Source: Hyphomicrobiales bacterium
GTDB taxonomy: Bacteria > Pseudomonadota > Alphaproteobacteria > Rhizobiales > Rhizobiaceae
Direction: 5' to 3'
Assembly: GCA_900471515.1 (NCBI GenBank)
Contig: UCFC01000010.1
Location: forward strand, 62,001 to 126,000
Length of the DNA stretch: 64,000 nt
The notes below the pieces were generated by a model. It worked only from the letters and a program-made list of their open reading frames with translations. It ran no database searches and was not told the DNA's origin. Numbering within the stretch: the stretch's first letter is position 1; every line of letters begins with the position of its first letter. This document shows positions 19,190 to 28,060 of the stretch, piece by piece. Position numbers and translations under genes: made by a program.

Positions 19190-20695
19190 TCACGAAAACA
19201 AAAGCGACTTGATCACGACGGGCACGACGCCCGGGGGATTGATGAATTCGCCGAGATCGACGAAATCGAGTTCCTTCAGCTGTACGCCGTCAATCGAGAT
19301 CAGCTGCGGGCCGATCTCCAGTTCCCGGTCGAGGATACGTCCGAGCGTCAGGCCGATATCGCCGTCGATCACCAGCACCAGCAACTCCCTGCGCGGACCG
19401 TCGGGTGCGGCAAACATCTTGATCGCCTTGGCGAGCTCAAGAAGCCGCGGATAGTCGGGCAGGCCGGCGAAGGTAAATGCAAGTGCCAGCGGCGCGGAGA
19501 AATCACTGTCGCGGCGCGCGGCCCCGCTGGCAAAAGCCCTGGCAATCGCTTCCGCATCGACATTCTCAGGCACGGCATGGCCGAGATGCACGACCGGGAT
19601 ATTGTGCGACGGCAGCCCTTTGTCGCCGCTGCGATACATTGTCTTGCCGCTTACCTGCACGGTGAACTGAGAAGCACCGATAACCGTCGCGCGGATACGC
19701 TGCCCGGCATCGACGATCGGCACCTCGATGCGTGGGGTCAACTGGGAGACGAGCTCCCTGGCAAGCATCTGGGCGATATCGCCATGATCTGCCGTCTCGT
19801 ATTCGAAGATATATTCCGAGACGCCACCCGAGAAAGTCACGTAGTCAGGCCGGACGTTGCGTTCGAGCGGTTCCGTCAGCAGCAGCTTCTCGCCGAGCGT
19901 ATCGAGCGGTGCGCCGAGGATCTGATCGACAGCGGCTGCGGCGAGTCTCCTGGCGATCGCCAGCCGAACCTCCGGTTTTGCGAGCGTTTCGGGATCGGTT
20001 GCAAGCCCCAGTTCGGCTGCGACAAGCGCTGCCGATTCATCGACGCGCGTCCAGGCCCCCGTCTTGTCCCGCGCAACCAGGCGTCCTCCGACGGCAAAGG
20101 CTGCGACGTCGAGAATTTCGCCCTTGCTGATCAGCGCAAGCTTCGTCGTGCCGCCGCCGATATCCACATGCAGGCCGCAGGCGTTGCGCTTCCTGGAAAG
20201 TTCTGTCGCACCCGAGCCGTGGGCAGCCAGCATGCATTCGAGCTTGTGGCCGGCGGTTGCGCAGACGAAGCGGCCGGATTCGCTGGCAAAAATCTCGTCG
20301 ATCGCCCGCGCATTCTTCTTCTTGATCGCCTCGCCGGTCAGGATCACGGCGCCGGTGTCGATATGGCTGCGCTTGTATCCTGCGTCTTCATAACAGTGCG
20401 CGAAGAAATGCCGGAGTTCCTGGGCGTCGATCGTCCCGTCCGGCAGAAAAGGCGTCAGCAGGATCGGCGAACGCCAGACGACCTGCCGGTCGATCACCTG
20501 AAAACGGCTCGACAGTTCCTCCGTTTCGCGCCGCATGACGACGCGAGCAAACAGTAGGTGCGATGTCGAGCTGCCGATATCGATACCGACGGTCAGAAGC
20601 TCGACCGTTTCCTGCTGCCATAGCCACTCGGAAATGACCCGGCGTTCCTCGTCGGAGAGGTCACCATGTTCGTGGTCGAAATCGAGGTCGTGCAC
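19190..20695 (-). CDS. EutA-like ASKHA ATPase, copy 2
   Basis: The 501-residue paralogue of the protein at 16296-17798 has phosphate-1 motif VGIDIGSSTSH (from 36), VILTGEAIKKKNARAI, phosphate-2 motif VDIGGGTTKL, and the end GVVPVVIKSLLFS. Its leader (MHDLDFDHEHGDLSDEERRV) is acidic like that of copy 1 but different in sequence. It follows cupin2 after a 63-base gap containing a strong hairpin, and is last of the tct-TPP-HIBADH-cupin2 unit. Each EutA-like protein thus has its own bicupin. A nucleotide-dependent chaperone or reactivase for a neighbouring metalloenzyme is the likely role; client unknown. Confidence 0.87.
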   Translation of the reverse strand: MHDLDFDHEHGDLSDEERRVISEWLWQQETVELLTVGIDIGSSTSHLLFARVVMRRETEELSSRFQVIDRQVVWRSPILLTPFLPDGTIDAQELRHFFAHCYEDAGYKRSHIDTGAVILTGEAIKKKNARAIDEIFASESGRFVCATAGHKLECMLAAHGSGATELSRKRNACGLHVDIGGGTTKLALISKGEILDVAAFAVGGRLVARDKTGAWTRVDESAALVAAELGLATDPETLAKPEVRLAIARRLAAAAVDQILGAPLDTLGEKLLLTEPLERNVRPDYVTFSGGVSEYIFEYETADHGDIAQMLARELVSQLTPRIEVPIVDAGQRIRATVIGASQFTVQVSGKTMYRSGDKGLPSHNIPVVHLGHAVPENVDAEAIARAFASGAARRDSDFSAPLALAFTFAGLPDYPRLLELAKAIKMFAAPDGPRRELLVLVIDGDIGLTLGRILDRELEIGPQLISIDGVQLKELDFVDLGEFINPPGVVPVVIKSLLFS

Positions 20696-20722
20696 GTGAC
20701 ACCGTTCCCTTTACATATGCTT

Positions 20723-20747
20723 GAGCCGCGCAAGCTCTGCGCGGCTC
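20723..20747 (-). terminator. Intercistronic hairpin between cupin2 and eutA2
   Basis: A perfect 10-bp stem GAGCCGCGCA/TGCGCGGCTC with a 5-base loop lies between two genes of the same strand. No T run follows, so it is more likely an mRNA-stabilising or processing element that lowers eutA2 relative to cupin2 than a full terminator. Confidence 0.5.
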
Positions 20748-20758
20748 GTCGGCGGCTA

Positions 20759-21979
20759 TCAGCTTGCCGGGCCGGCAAGGATCGGGGTCTTGATGACACC
20801 CGTCAGGCTTTCCTTCGGCAGGGCCATGATAGCCGGCTCGTCGAAGATGTCACCCATGGCCGAGGGCACGCCGGTCTTCTGCAGCTCCTCGAGGAACTTG
20901 CGATGAACGCGCGGATCCTGATCCTCGTACTCGATCTGACGCCCCCCGTCCTTGACGGAAGTCGCACCGCCGCCTTCGGCGCTCTTGCGGCGCAGCGAGA
21001 TGAAGGGATAACGGCGGCTGCCGAGCGAGCAGGCGACATAACGGGCCGGCTGGTCGCAGGTGTTGAAATGCTGGTGATACATCCAGAAGGGCGGCGTATA
21101 CATGTAGCCGTGGCGCCAGGGGATTTCCTTGAATTCGGATTCCCCTTCGTACCACATCAGCGAATAGCCCTCGCCATCGACCGCATGAACATGCGTGCCC
21201 GCCGCATGACGATGCGCCTTCTTGTAGCGGCCGACCGGCATCTGCGAGACGTGCGAATGCATCGTGCCATCGGCAAGGACGAAATTGACGTTGAGCGAAC
21301 CCTTGCCGCGGCCATCGAACTCGTAGAGCTTGAAGCTCGTCAGGTCGTGCACGAAATTGGTTTCCCAGACATTCTGGATCTTGCGGGCGGATTCCGCGCC
21401 ATAGGTGTAGAGGACGCCCTCACCCTCGAAATGCTTGGCGCCGCCCAGGCGGTCTTCGAACTCGAAGTCGTTTTCGAAGACGAACTTGAGATTGTGGTAG
21501 AGATTGATCGTCAGCGGCGCATCATTGGTGCAGGACAGCCGCACCGTCTCCTGGCCCGAGCCGTTGTGGAACTGGTACTGGCAATTCAGCGGAATGGCGA
21601 AGAGTGCCTTCGGCCCCCATTCGAAAGTCCGCGTTTCGCCGTTCGGCAGCCATACCGTCGTCGAGCCGTAGCCCGACAGCACGTAGAAGAAGGCTTCGTA
21701 AAGGTGCTTCACCGGTCGCGTCTTCTTGCCGGGCAGGACTTCGATGACATAATTCGCCATGAAGTCGCCCATGCCGTTGGTATGGGCAAAGCAGCCGCGC
21801 GCGTCGTAGCGGTCCCAGGCGCCGGTTTCCAGCGCCAGCAGGTCATGGCCGTAGTCGAAATGGATCGGAATGCCCTCCCCCTTCGACCAGTTGCCGTAGG
21901 GATCGACCAGAAACTTCGAATTGCCGGGATCGCTGGTCGCTACGGGATCGCTTACGCTTGGCTTTTCACTGACGGACAT
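20759..21979 (-). CDS. Bicupin protein 2, paired with EutA-like ATPase
   Basis: The 406-residue protein is a distant relative of cupin1. Domain 1 has His92, Glu95 and His138 (VKHLYEAFFYVLSGYG). Domain 2 has His256, His258, His302 and His304 (KKAHRHAAGTHVHAVDGEG ... FWMYHQHF). The YHQHF signature is shared with cupin1, while the linker and C-terminus differ. GTGAGACA before ATG 21979 supports the start; the long upstream extension of the frame has no ribosome site. It precedes eutA2 and follows the HIBADH-like gene. Whether it is catalytic, for example a ring-cleaving or oxidising cupin, cannot be settled from sequence. Confidence 0.8.
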   Translation of the reverse strand: MSVSEKPSVSDPVATSDPGNSKFLVDPYGNWSKGEGIPIHFDYGHDLLALETGAWDRYDARGCFAHTNGMGDFMANYVIEVLPGKKTRPVKHLYEAFFYVLSGYGSTTVWLPNGETRTFEWGPKALFAIPLNCQYQFHNGSGQETVRLSCTNDAPLTINLYHNLKFVFENDFEFEDRLGGAKHFEGEGVLYTYGAESARKIQNVWETNFVHDLTSFKLYEFDGRGKGSLNVNFVLADGTMHSHVSQMPVGRYKKAHRHAAGTHVHAVDGEGYSLMWYEGESEFKEIPWRHGYMYTPPFWMYHQHFNTCDQPARYVACSLGSRRYPFISLRRKSAEGGGATSVKDGGRQIEYEDQDPRVHRKFLEELQKTGVPSAMGDIFDEPAIMALPKESLTGVIKTPILAGPAS

Positions 21980-22106
21980 TGTCTCACTCTCGATTTCTTG
22001 TTTCTGTTTCACCGCAGGAGCCATCGGAGGATGGAGCGGCGGTTCGGCGCAATTGCGGACGGTGCCGGCGCTTGCGCGGGCGCATATTCGGTTGCAGGCA
22101 AAGGCG

Positions 22107-22964
22107 TCAGGCAACGCCCCCTTCGGCCGGAGACATGGGCCGCACCGTCTTGCCGAGATAGTTGGCCTCGGTCCCGTAGAGCAGGCCCTTCACATCGTCG
22201 GCCTTCAGCGACTTGATGATCTGGTCCACCTGGCCGGCAAGCGGCAGCATGAGGCCGCCCTTCTGGGCCAGCTCCAGCGTCACGTCCATGTCCTTTTCCT
22301 GCCAGGTGAAGCGTGTCGTATCCCAACGCGCGAGCGTGCCGTTGGTGCCGGGGCACAGAAGCAGGATTTCACGCATGCGCTGGGCATCGATGCCGTAACG
22401 TTTGGCAATCAGCAGCGTCTCGTAATTGGCCACGCAATGAACCCAGTGCAACAGGTTGTTGCAGGATTTCGCGATCTGGCCGGAGCCGAGCGGACCGACA
22501 CGCACGACATCGCGGCTGTAGCACATCAGCGCCGGGCGGATGCGCTCGACATCTTCCTCGCTGCCGCCGCAGAGCGACAGCAGCGTTCCCGATTTCGCGC
22601 CCGAAGCGCCGTAGACGACCGGGGCGTCTACGAGTCCAATATCCCTGCTCCTGAGCTTCGGCCCAAGCTGCAGCATCGTCTCGGGGCTGATCGTCGCGGC
22701 GACGGCAATGATCGATCCTTTCGCAGCACTTTCAGCAAGCGTTTCGCAGACGTCGATGACCTGCTGATCGGTCGCAACGACCAGAATATAGGCCTCCGCA
22801 TCCGCAAGCTCAGAAAGCGCGCCAGCCGCCTTGATGCCTCTCCCGGCTGCAGCGGCCAGGCGCTCGGCACTGACATCGAAGGCAGAAACCTCATGCCCGC
22901 GGTCGAGCATATGCCCTGCCATTGCGAGCCCCATTTCCCCCGTGCCGACGACCGCGACCTTCAT
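22107..22964 (-). CDS. NAD(P)-dependent beta-hydroxyacid dehydrogenase (3-hydroxyisobutyrate dehydrogenase family)
   Basis: The 285-residue enzyme has an N-terminal Rossmann fold (VVGTGEMGLAMAGHMLDRGH, residues 5-24), the substrate-loop DAPVVYGASGAKSGTL in place of the usual DAPVSGG, and catalytic Lys166 in GSGQIAKSCNNLL. Members oxidise beta-hydroxyacids such as 3-hydroxyisobutyrate, tartronate or 2-hydroxymethylglutarate. It sits between the TPP enzyme and cupin2 in one minus-strand unit. It could reduce a semialdehyde released by the TPP enzyme, as tartronate semialdehyde reductase does after glyoxylate carboligase, but that coupling is inferred only from adjacency. Confidence 0.85.
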   Translation of the reverse strand: MKVAVVGTGEMGLAMAGHMLDRGHEVSAFDVSAERLAAAAGRGIKAAGALSELADAEAYILVVATDQQVIDVCETLAESAAKGSIIAVAATISPETMLQLGPKLRSRDIGLVDAPVVYGASGAKSGTLLSLCGGSEEDVERIRPALMCYSRDVVRVGPLGSGQIAKSCNNLLHWVHCVANYETLLIAKRYGIDAQRMREILLLCPGTNGTLARWDTTRFTWQEKDMDVTLELAQKGGLMLPLAGQVDQIIKSLKADDVKGLLYGTEANYLGKTVRPMSPAEGGVA

Positions 22965-23000
22965 CCCTGTCTCCCCTTATGCCTATGCGCGTTCGAGCGC

Positions 23001-24794
23001 TTAACCTTCGTGCTGCGTCACCACGTCAACGAGGGCCGGAATGCCGCTCTTGACCTTGGCGATTGCCCGTTCGAGCGCCGCACCGATATCGTTCGCGTCC
23101 TCGATCGGGCCTTCGGCATACCAGCCGAGGCCACGGGCAAGGGTGGCGAAATCCGGCGCCGGATCGAAAAGATCCATGCCGATATGGGCGCGCTCTTCCG
23201 GCGTGCCGCGCTGGCGCGCCACGGTGATCTGATGTTCCCAGTCGTTGTAGTAGGCGCGGTTGTTGTGCATGACGCAGAGGAACGGTACGCGATGCTTGGC
23301 AGCAAACCAGAGCGCGCCGACATCGAACATCAGGTCGCCGTCCGTCTGGCAATCGACGACGAGGCGGCCGGTGCCCTTGTGCGCCAGCGCGATGCCCGTT
23401 GCCATGCCGATCTGCGTCCCCGTGCCGAGAGCCTTGCCAGGCCAGCGGTAGGGCCTGTCGAAATCCCAGAGCTTCAGAGCCCAGTCTTCGAAGGCATTGG
23501 TGGTCAGCACCCAGTCCTCGTTGCGGATCTTGTCCCAGACTTCGGTGGCAAGGCGGGCGAGCGTCACCGGCTTGGCGTCCCAGTCGTTACGCGCCTCTTC
23601 GCGCCACTTGGCGCGCTGGGCGTCATGCATCTTGCCGATGGCGCTCGCGCGCTCGGCGATGCGCCGGGCAAGCGCGCCGTTGTCCTTGACGCGATCCTTG
23701 ATCAGGGTGGTCAAGGCCGGGATCGCAAGTGCCGTATCGGCGAGCACACGCTGGGCCGTCTCCGGGAAACGCTGGTAATCGGTCGCCCATTTCGAAATCT
23801 CGATATCGGCAAAACCGATGTCCAGCCAATCGCAGCCTTTTGGGAACAAGGGCTTCAGCGTGCGGTTGATGCGGTCGTTGACATGCGTCGGGCGTTCCCA
23901 GTCGCGGCAGTCGAGCAGCGTGATCAGGTCCGCCTGCTTGAAGACGTCCTTGCTCATGCGCATGTCGAGCGGGTGCTCGGTCGGGAAATTCAGGCGCCAT
24001 TGCGTATCGACGACGGGCGCGCCGAGCGCTTCGGCAAGGCCCACCATGTCATGATATCCGTTTTTGTCGCGGCCGACGAATTGCGGCAGCAGCACCGGCC
24101 ATTCAGCCGAAACCAGACGGTCGGCGGCCTCTTCCAGCGCCTTCGGATCGGGCGCGATGCGGCTCGGCACCTTGGCGGATTTCGGCGAAGGCAGCGCGAT
24201 CGGCGCCTCCAGCGGCGCTTCCTGCAAGGCTGCGTCGTAACACATGTAGATCGGGCCGCGCGGCTCGGTCATCATGATCGAATAGGCGCGGGCAAAGCTG
24301 TCAACGACACCGTCGATGCCACCCGGCTGATAGTCCCATTTCACATAGTCTCGAACCTGGTTGCCCTGCACATTGGCCGTGTGAGCCCAGTCGACGCGGG
24401 GGCGACGCTTGCCCTCGTCCATCGGACCGGTCGCCCCGATCAGGAAGACCGGCGCGCGGTCGGTATAGGCGTAATAGACACCCATTGTCGAATGCAGCAG
24501 GCCGACGACATTGTGGACGATGACGGCGAGAGGTTCCCCCGTTGCCTTGGCGTAACCATGGGCGATCTGCACGGCGATCTTCTCATGCTGGCAGACCAGC
24601 ATCGGCGGATTGTTGCCGTTATGGTTGATCAGCGAGTCGTGAAGGCCACGATAGCTGGCACCCGGGTTGAGGGTGATGAAGGGAAAGCCGTATTGCTTGA
24701 TCAGATCGGCGATGACATCCGACTGCCACGCGGAGGGTACGCCTTCCTTCTTCGCCGTCTTGTCAAGCGCGGCGGTCGTCACCTTGTTGTCCAT
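23001..24794 (-). CDS. Thiamine pyrophosphate-dependent enzyme (acetolactate synthase/decarboxylase family)
   Basis: The 597-residue protein has the three-domain layout of this family. The Pyr domain carries catalytic Glu71 (CQHEKIAVQIAHGYAKATG), a central domain covers about 210-340, and the PP domain has a variant TPP/Mg motif (QTDGDLMFD ... HNNRAYYNDWEHQ) where most relatives read GDGS. It could be a benzoylformate-type decarboxylase or a carboligase. ATG 24794 follows GAAGGAACG. The neighbours are the TctC transporter gene and a hydroxyacid dehydrogenase, suggesting it acts on a 2-oxoacid from the imported substrate. Confidence 0.85.
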   Translation of the reverse strand: MDNKVTTAALDKTAKKEGVPSAWQSDVIADLIKQYGFPFITLNPGASYRGLHDSLINHNGNNPPMLVCQHEKIAVQIAHGYAKATGEPLAVIVHNVVGLLHSTMGVYYAYTDRAPVFLIGATGPMDEGKRRPRVDWAHTANVQGNQVRDYVKWDYQPGGIDGVVDSFARAYSIMMTEPRGPIYMCYDAALQEAPLEAPIALPSPKSAKVPSRIAPDPKALEEAADRLVSAEWPVLLPQFVGRDKNGYHDMVGLAEALGAPVVDTQWRLNFPTEHPLDMRMSKDVFKQADLITLLDCRDWERPTHVNDRINRTLKPLFPKGCDWLDIGFADIEISKWATDYQRFPETAQRVLADTALAIPALTTLIKDRVKDNGALARRIAERASAIGKMHDAQRAKWREEARNDWDAKPVTLARLATEVWDKIRNEDWVLTTNAFEDWALKLWDFDRPYRWPGKALGTGTQIGMATGIALAHKGTGRLVVDCQTDGDLMFDVGALWFAAKHRVPFLCVMHNNRAYYNDWEHQITVARQRGTPEERAHIGMDLFDPAPDFATLARGLGWYAEGPIEDANDIGAALERAIAKVKSGIPALVDVVTQHEG

Positions 24795-24823
24795 GCTGCG
24801 TTCCTTCAACCGGTTGAGAAGAA

Positions 24824-24843
24824 CCGGGCGGCTGACCGCCCGG
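24824..24843 (-). terminator. Hairpin after tctC
   Basis: A perfect 8-bp stem CCGGGCGG/CCGCCCGG with tetraloop lies between tctC and the TPP gene, followed on the minus strand by TTCTTCTC. Such elements after binding-protein genes often stabilise the upstream mRNA and reduce read-through, which would raise TctC over the enzymes. Confidence 0.55.
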
Positions 24844-24861
24844 CCATCCTGCATGGATCGA

Positions 24862-25866
24862 TCAGTCTTCCTTGAGCGACTGCTTCAGGAAATCGACAAC
24901 CTCGGGCGTCTGGTTCATGGCCCCCTTGACGAGGTTGCCCACGTCGTCGCCGATCTTCGGATCGACCGGAACGCCGATCTCCTTGGCCTTGGCCAGGAAT
25001 TCCGGGTCCGAGGTTGCGGCAGCATAGGCGTCACGCAGCGCCTTCAGGCGGTCGGCCGGGATATCGGCAGGCCCGGCGGTCAGGCGGGAGATGTCACTCT
25101 GCGATTCCACAAGAGCGATGACGCGCTTTGCGTCGTCACTGTTGACGAGCGAGGAAAGCTGCGGAATGTCGGTTTCCGAACCGCCGATCTGGGCAATGAG
25201 CTTGCCGTTGCCGGCATCGACGAAGGGCTGGAACGTCGAGCGCGAGCCGATGATGCCCTGCACTTCGCCGCGGCGCATGGCGAGCTGATCGTCACTGCCG
25301 TTATAGCCTGATACGACCTGGATCTTCAGGCCGAGCGCCTTGACGAGCATGGTCGTTTCGATCGTCGATGCGGAACCGACGCCGGCGGAGGCGAACTTGA
25401 TCGGCTCCTTCAGATTGACCAGGTCCTCGTAGCTGTTGATACCGGAATCCTTGGATACGACGATGACGCGCGGATCGGACGACACCTTGCCGATCCAGGA
25501 CATCTGGGCAAGGTCGAACTTGATGCCCGGATTGCCGGACAGCTGGCCGTAGATCAGGCCGGTGTTGAACGTGCCGAAGGTCAGACCGTCCGGATCGGAA
25601 GCGTAGATGAAGTTTGCGCCGATCAGATGGCCGGCGCCGGGCATGTTCTGCACTACGAAGGTCGAGCCCGGCAGGTGCTTCTGCATGAACTGGGCGACGA
25701 GGCGTCCGTTCGTGTCGTAGCCGCCGCCGGGTGCCGTGGCGACGATATAGTTGACAGTCTTGCCTTTGAAGAAATCCGGGCCTTCCTGTGCAGCGGCAGA
25801 ACCTGCCAGCATTACAAGACCGGCACCAAGGCCGAGAGCCGTCATGCGAATTGCGTTGATATTCAT
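24862..25866 (-). CDS. tctC: Tripartite tricarboxylate transporter (TTT) solute-binding protein TctC
   Basis: The 334-residue periplasmic protein has a signal peptide (cleavage after GSAAA, about residue 26) and the Bug/TctC fold: VNYIVATAPGGGYDTNGRLVA, VVQNMPGAGHLIGANFIY and ASAGVGSASTIETTML. Family members bind carboxylates, including citrate, terephthalate and phthalates. It is encoded 140 bases after tctB on the same strand and just before the TPP enzyme gene. The ligand is probably the aromatic or dicarboxylic acid degraded by the neighbours. Confidence 0.9.
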   Translation of the reverse strand: MNINAIRMTALGLGAGLVMLAGSAAAQEGPDFFKGKTVNYIVATAPGGGYDTNGRLVAQFMQKHLPGSTFVVQNMPGAGHLIGANFIYASDPDGLTFGTFNTGLIYGQLSGNPGIKFDLAQMSWIGKVSSDPRVIVVSKDSGINSYEDLVNLKEPIKFASAGVGSASTIETTMLVKALGLKIQVVSGYNGSDDQLAMRRGEVQGIIGSRSTFQPFVDAGNGKLIAQIGGSETDIPQLSSLVNSDDAKRVIALVESQSDISRLTAGPADIPADRLKALRDAYAAATSDPEFLAKAKEIGVPVDPKIGDDVGNLVKGAMNQTPEVVDFLKQSLKED

Positions 25867-26006
25867 AGTTTCCTCCCAGTGAGCTCAATCAAAATCTGTA
25901 GGCGTCCTGCTCGTCGATCATGCCGGCCATCCCGTTTCCTCGGCGGGTTTGGTTGGCCGGCACTTCCTTCTTCGCCGCACGGTCTGTGTCCGCGCTCGGC
26001 GTTCCG

Positions 26007-26552
26007 TTAGATGGCACCCAGGCCAAGAGCGTGAATGGCCCAGCGCGTCACAAAGCCCGGATGAAGTTCGATGCCGAGCAGGCGTCCGAACATCAGGTAA
26101 AGGGCAAGCGTTGCGGCGATCGCCAATGCCAGCGCAAACTTCCAGCTCGCTTCGCCCTGCCGGCGCAGGAATGTCAGGAGCATGATCGGCACGCTGATGT
26201 AGAAACCGAACAGGATCACCCCGGCGATGAAGCTCACGAAGTAGCTCCACATCACCACTTCCTGACGCGCCGTATGCGGCCCGAACTCCGGCAGTTCTTC
26301 ATGCTGGCTGCCTTCCGGCGCACTCGCCGCCGCGATCTGCTGACCGACCGAGGCTGCAGCGCTTTCGGTCGGCGAGCGGAAGAGGTCGAGCCCGAGCTGG
26401 ATGAGACAGAACACGATGCCCGGCAGGCCAACGACGAGCGGCATGAAACGCGCCTTTGCCGGATATCCGAAGGAAATGGCCACCATGGACGCGAAGATGG
26501 CAAGCATGATGACGGTCAGCACTGTGCTGAAGTTGATGTTCTTCAGGGTCAT
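26007..26552 (-). CDS. tctB: TTT transporter small membrane subunit TctB
   Basis: The 181-residue protein begins MTLKNINFSTVLTVIMLAIF and has four predicted membrane segments typical of TctB, with a polar cytoplasmic loop (about 65-100, SPTESAAASVGQQIAAAS). ATG 26552 overlaps the tctA stop by ATGA, so translation is coupled. An in-frame upstream extension lies inside tctA and is rejected. Confidence 0.88.
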   Translation of the reverse strand: MTLKNINFSTVLTVIMLAIFASMVAISFGYPAKARFMPLVVGLPGIVFCLIQLGLDLFRSPTESAAASVGQQIAAASAPEGSQHEELPEFGPHTARQEVVMWSYFVSFIAGVILFGFYISVPIMLLTFLRRQGEASWKFALALAIAATLALYLMFGRLLGIELHPGFVTRWAIHALGLGAI

Positions 26553-28060
26553 GGGCTGACCTCCACGTTGGATCGGCGGGCAGCCGGACGGAAGTTGCGA
26601 TAGAAGGCGTAGCCCATCAGCGCGACGATCATGGCGATCAGCACCAGCGACAGAGGCCGCAGGAAGAAGCTGAAGCCCCACAGCTGCAGCGCCTGATTGA
26701 GCGAGGCTTCAGCCTTTCCGCCAAGCACGAGGCCGATGACGAAGGGGGCACGCGGCCAGTCGGCACGCAGGAAACCGTAGCCAATGAAGCTGAAGACAAC
26801 CAGGACGATCAGGTTCTGCCACTGGAAGTCGCTGACGAAGCAGCCGAGCGATACGAAGACCAGGATGAAGGGTACGAGCATGCGGCCGTTCACGAAGGTC
26901 AGCACCGCAACCCAGCGACAGATGACGAGCAGCATGCCGACGGCGATCAGGTTGCCGACGACGAGCGCCCAGATCAGCGTCCAGACGAGATCGAGATGCT
27001 GCGTTACCATCAGGGCACCCGGCTGAATACCGAGGATCAGGAACGCGCCGAGCAGCACGGCCATGCCCGACGAACCGGGGATGCCGAAGAACAATGTCGG
27101 AAGCAGCGAGCCGCCTTCCTTGCCGTTGCTTGCGGTCTCCGGCGCAATCACGCCTTCGATCGCACCCTTGCCGAAGCGCTCGGGATGTTTGGAACTCTGC
27201 ACGGCATGGCCGTAGCAAAGCCAGGCGGCGGTCGATCCGCCGAGGCCCGGGATCATGCCGATAATGGCGCCGATGACGGAGGTGCGAACAACCAGCCACC
27301 AGTGACGCGGCACTTCCATGACGCCGGACAGAAGCTGGCGATAGGAAAAGCCCGAGTCCATCGGAACGGCGGAAATCGAGCCGCCCTTGGTGCTAAGCGA
27401 AATCATTTCGGGTACGGCAAACATTGCAAGCACTGCCGTAACCAGGCTGACGCCATCCCACAGAAACAGGAAGTCGCCGGAATAGCGGGGCGTGCCGGTG
27501 ATCGGGTCCATGCCGACGGTTGACAGCATGAGGCCGTAAAAGCCGACGATCAGACCCTTGACGATGCGGTTGCCGCTCGAAAGGAAAGCGATGAAACTGA
27601 TGCCGAGCAGCGCGATCAGGAAGAATTCCGCCGGGCTGAACATCAGGATGACCGGTTCCAGGATCGGGATCATGATCGCGAAGACCACGGCGCCAATGAT
27701 GCCGCCAACGCCCGATGCGGTAATGCTGGCGCCGAGGGCACGTGCCGCCTGCCCCTGTTTTGCCAGCGGGTAGCCGTCCAATGTCGTCGCAGCATCGTCG
27801 CCGTCGCCGGGGATGCCGAACATGATACTGGATATCTGTCCGCTGGTGCCGTTAACGGCGTGCATGGTCAGCAGAAAGACTGCGCCTGCCACCATATCCA
27901 TGCCGTAGACGAATGGGATGGCCATGGCGATCGACAGCTTGCCACCGATACCGGGCGTGACACCCACCAGCAGTCCGAAAACCACCGCGATCAGCATCAG
28001 GCCCATGATGTGGGGCGAACTAACGAGGTTGAATAGCGCCCCGAACATTGTTTCAATCAT
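26549..28060 (-). CDS. tctA: TTT transporter large membrane subunit TctA
   Basis: The 503-residue permease has about 12 membrane segments with the two family repeats: GLLVGVTPGIGGKLSIAMAIPF near residue 30 and GAIIGMIPGLGGSTAAWLCYG near 265. It also has GIPGDGDDAATTLDGYPLA and FFGIPGSSGMAVLLGAF. ATG 28060 follows GGGAGGAGTG; an upstream extension to 28210 has no ribosome site. It starts the tctA-tctB-tctC-TPP-HIBADH-cupin2-eutA2 series. An operator of the shared type lies 209 bases upstream. Confidence 0.93.
   Translation of the reverse strand: MIETMFGALFNLVSSPHIMGLMLIAVVFGLLVGVTPGIGGKLSIAMAIPFVYGMDMVAGAVFLLTMHAVNGTSGQISSIMFGIPGDGDDAATTLDGYPLAKQGQAARALGASITASGVGGIIGAVVFAIMIPILEPVILMFSPAEFFLIALLGISFIAFLSSGNRIVKGLIVGFYGLMLSTVGMDPITGTPRYSGDFLFLWDGVSLVTAVLAMFAVPEMISLSTKGGSISAVPMDSGFSYRQLLSGVMEVPRHWWLVVRTSVIGAIIGMIPGLGGSTAAWLCYGHAVQSSKHPERFGKGAIEGVIAPETASNGKEGGSLLPTLFFGIPGSSGMAVLLGAFLILGIQPGALMVTQHLDLVWTLIWALVVGNLIAVGMLLVICRWVAVLTFVNGRMLVPFILVFVSLGCFVSDFQWQNLIVLVVFSFIGYGFLRADWPRAPFVIGLVLGGKAEASLNQALQLWGFSFFLRPLSLVLIAMIVALMGYAFYRNFRPAARRSNVEVSP

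Noticed and set aside
17984..20557. Plus-strand 857-codon open frame over cupin1 and eutA2
   Set aside because: Both minus-strand genes below it have clear family motifs; the plus frame crosses two genes and a promoter and matches nothing.
16296..20695. Ethanolamine utilisation operon
   Set aside because: Only EutA-like proteins are present; no EutB, EutC, EutE or microcompartment shell proteins were found in any frame.
21921..24875. Plus-strand 984-codon open frame over the HIBADH and TPP genes
   Set aside because: Antisense shadow; the minus-strand enzymes carry full catalytic motifs.
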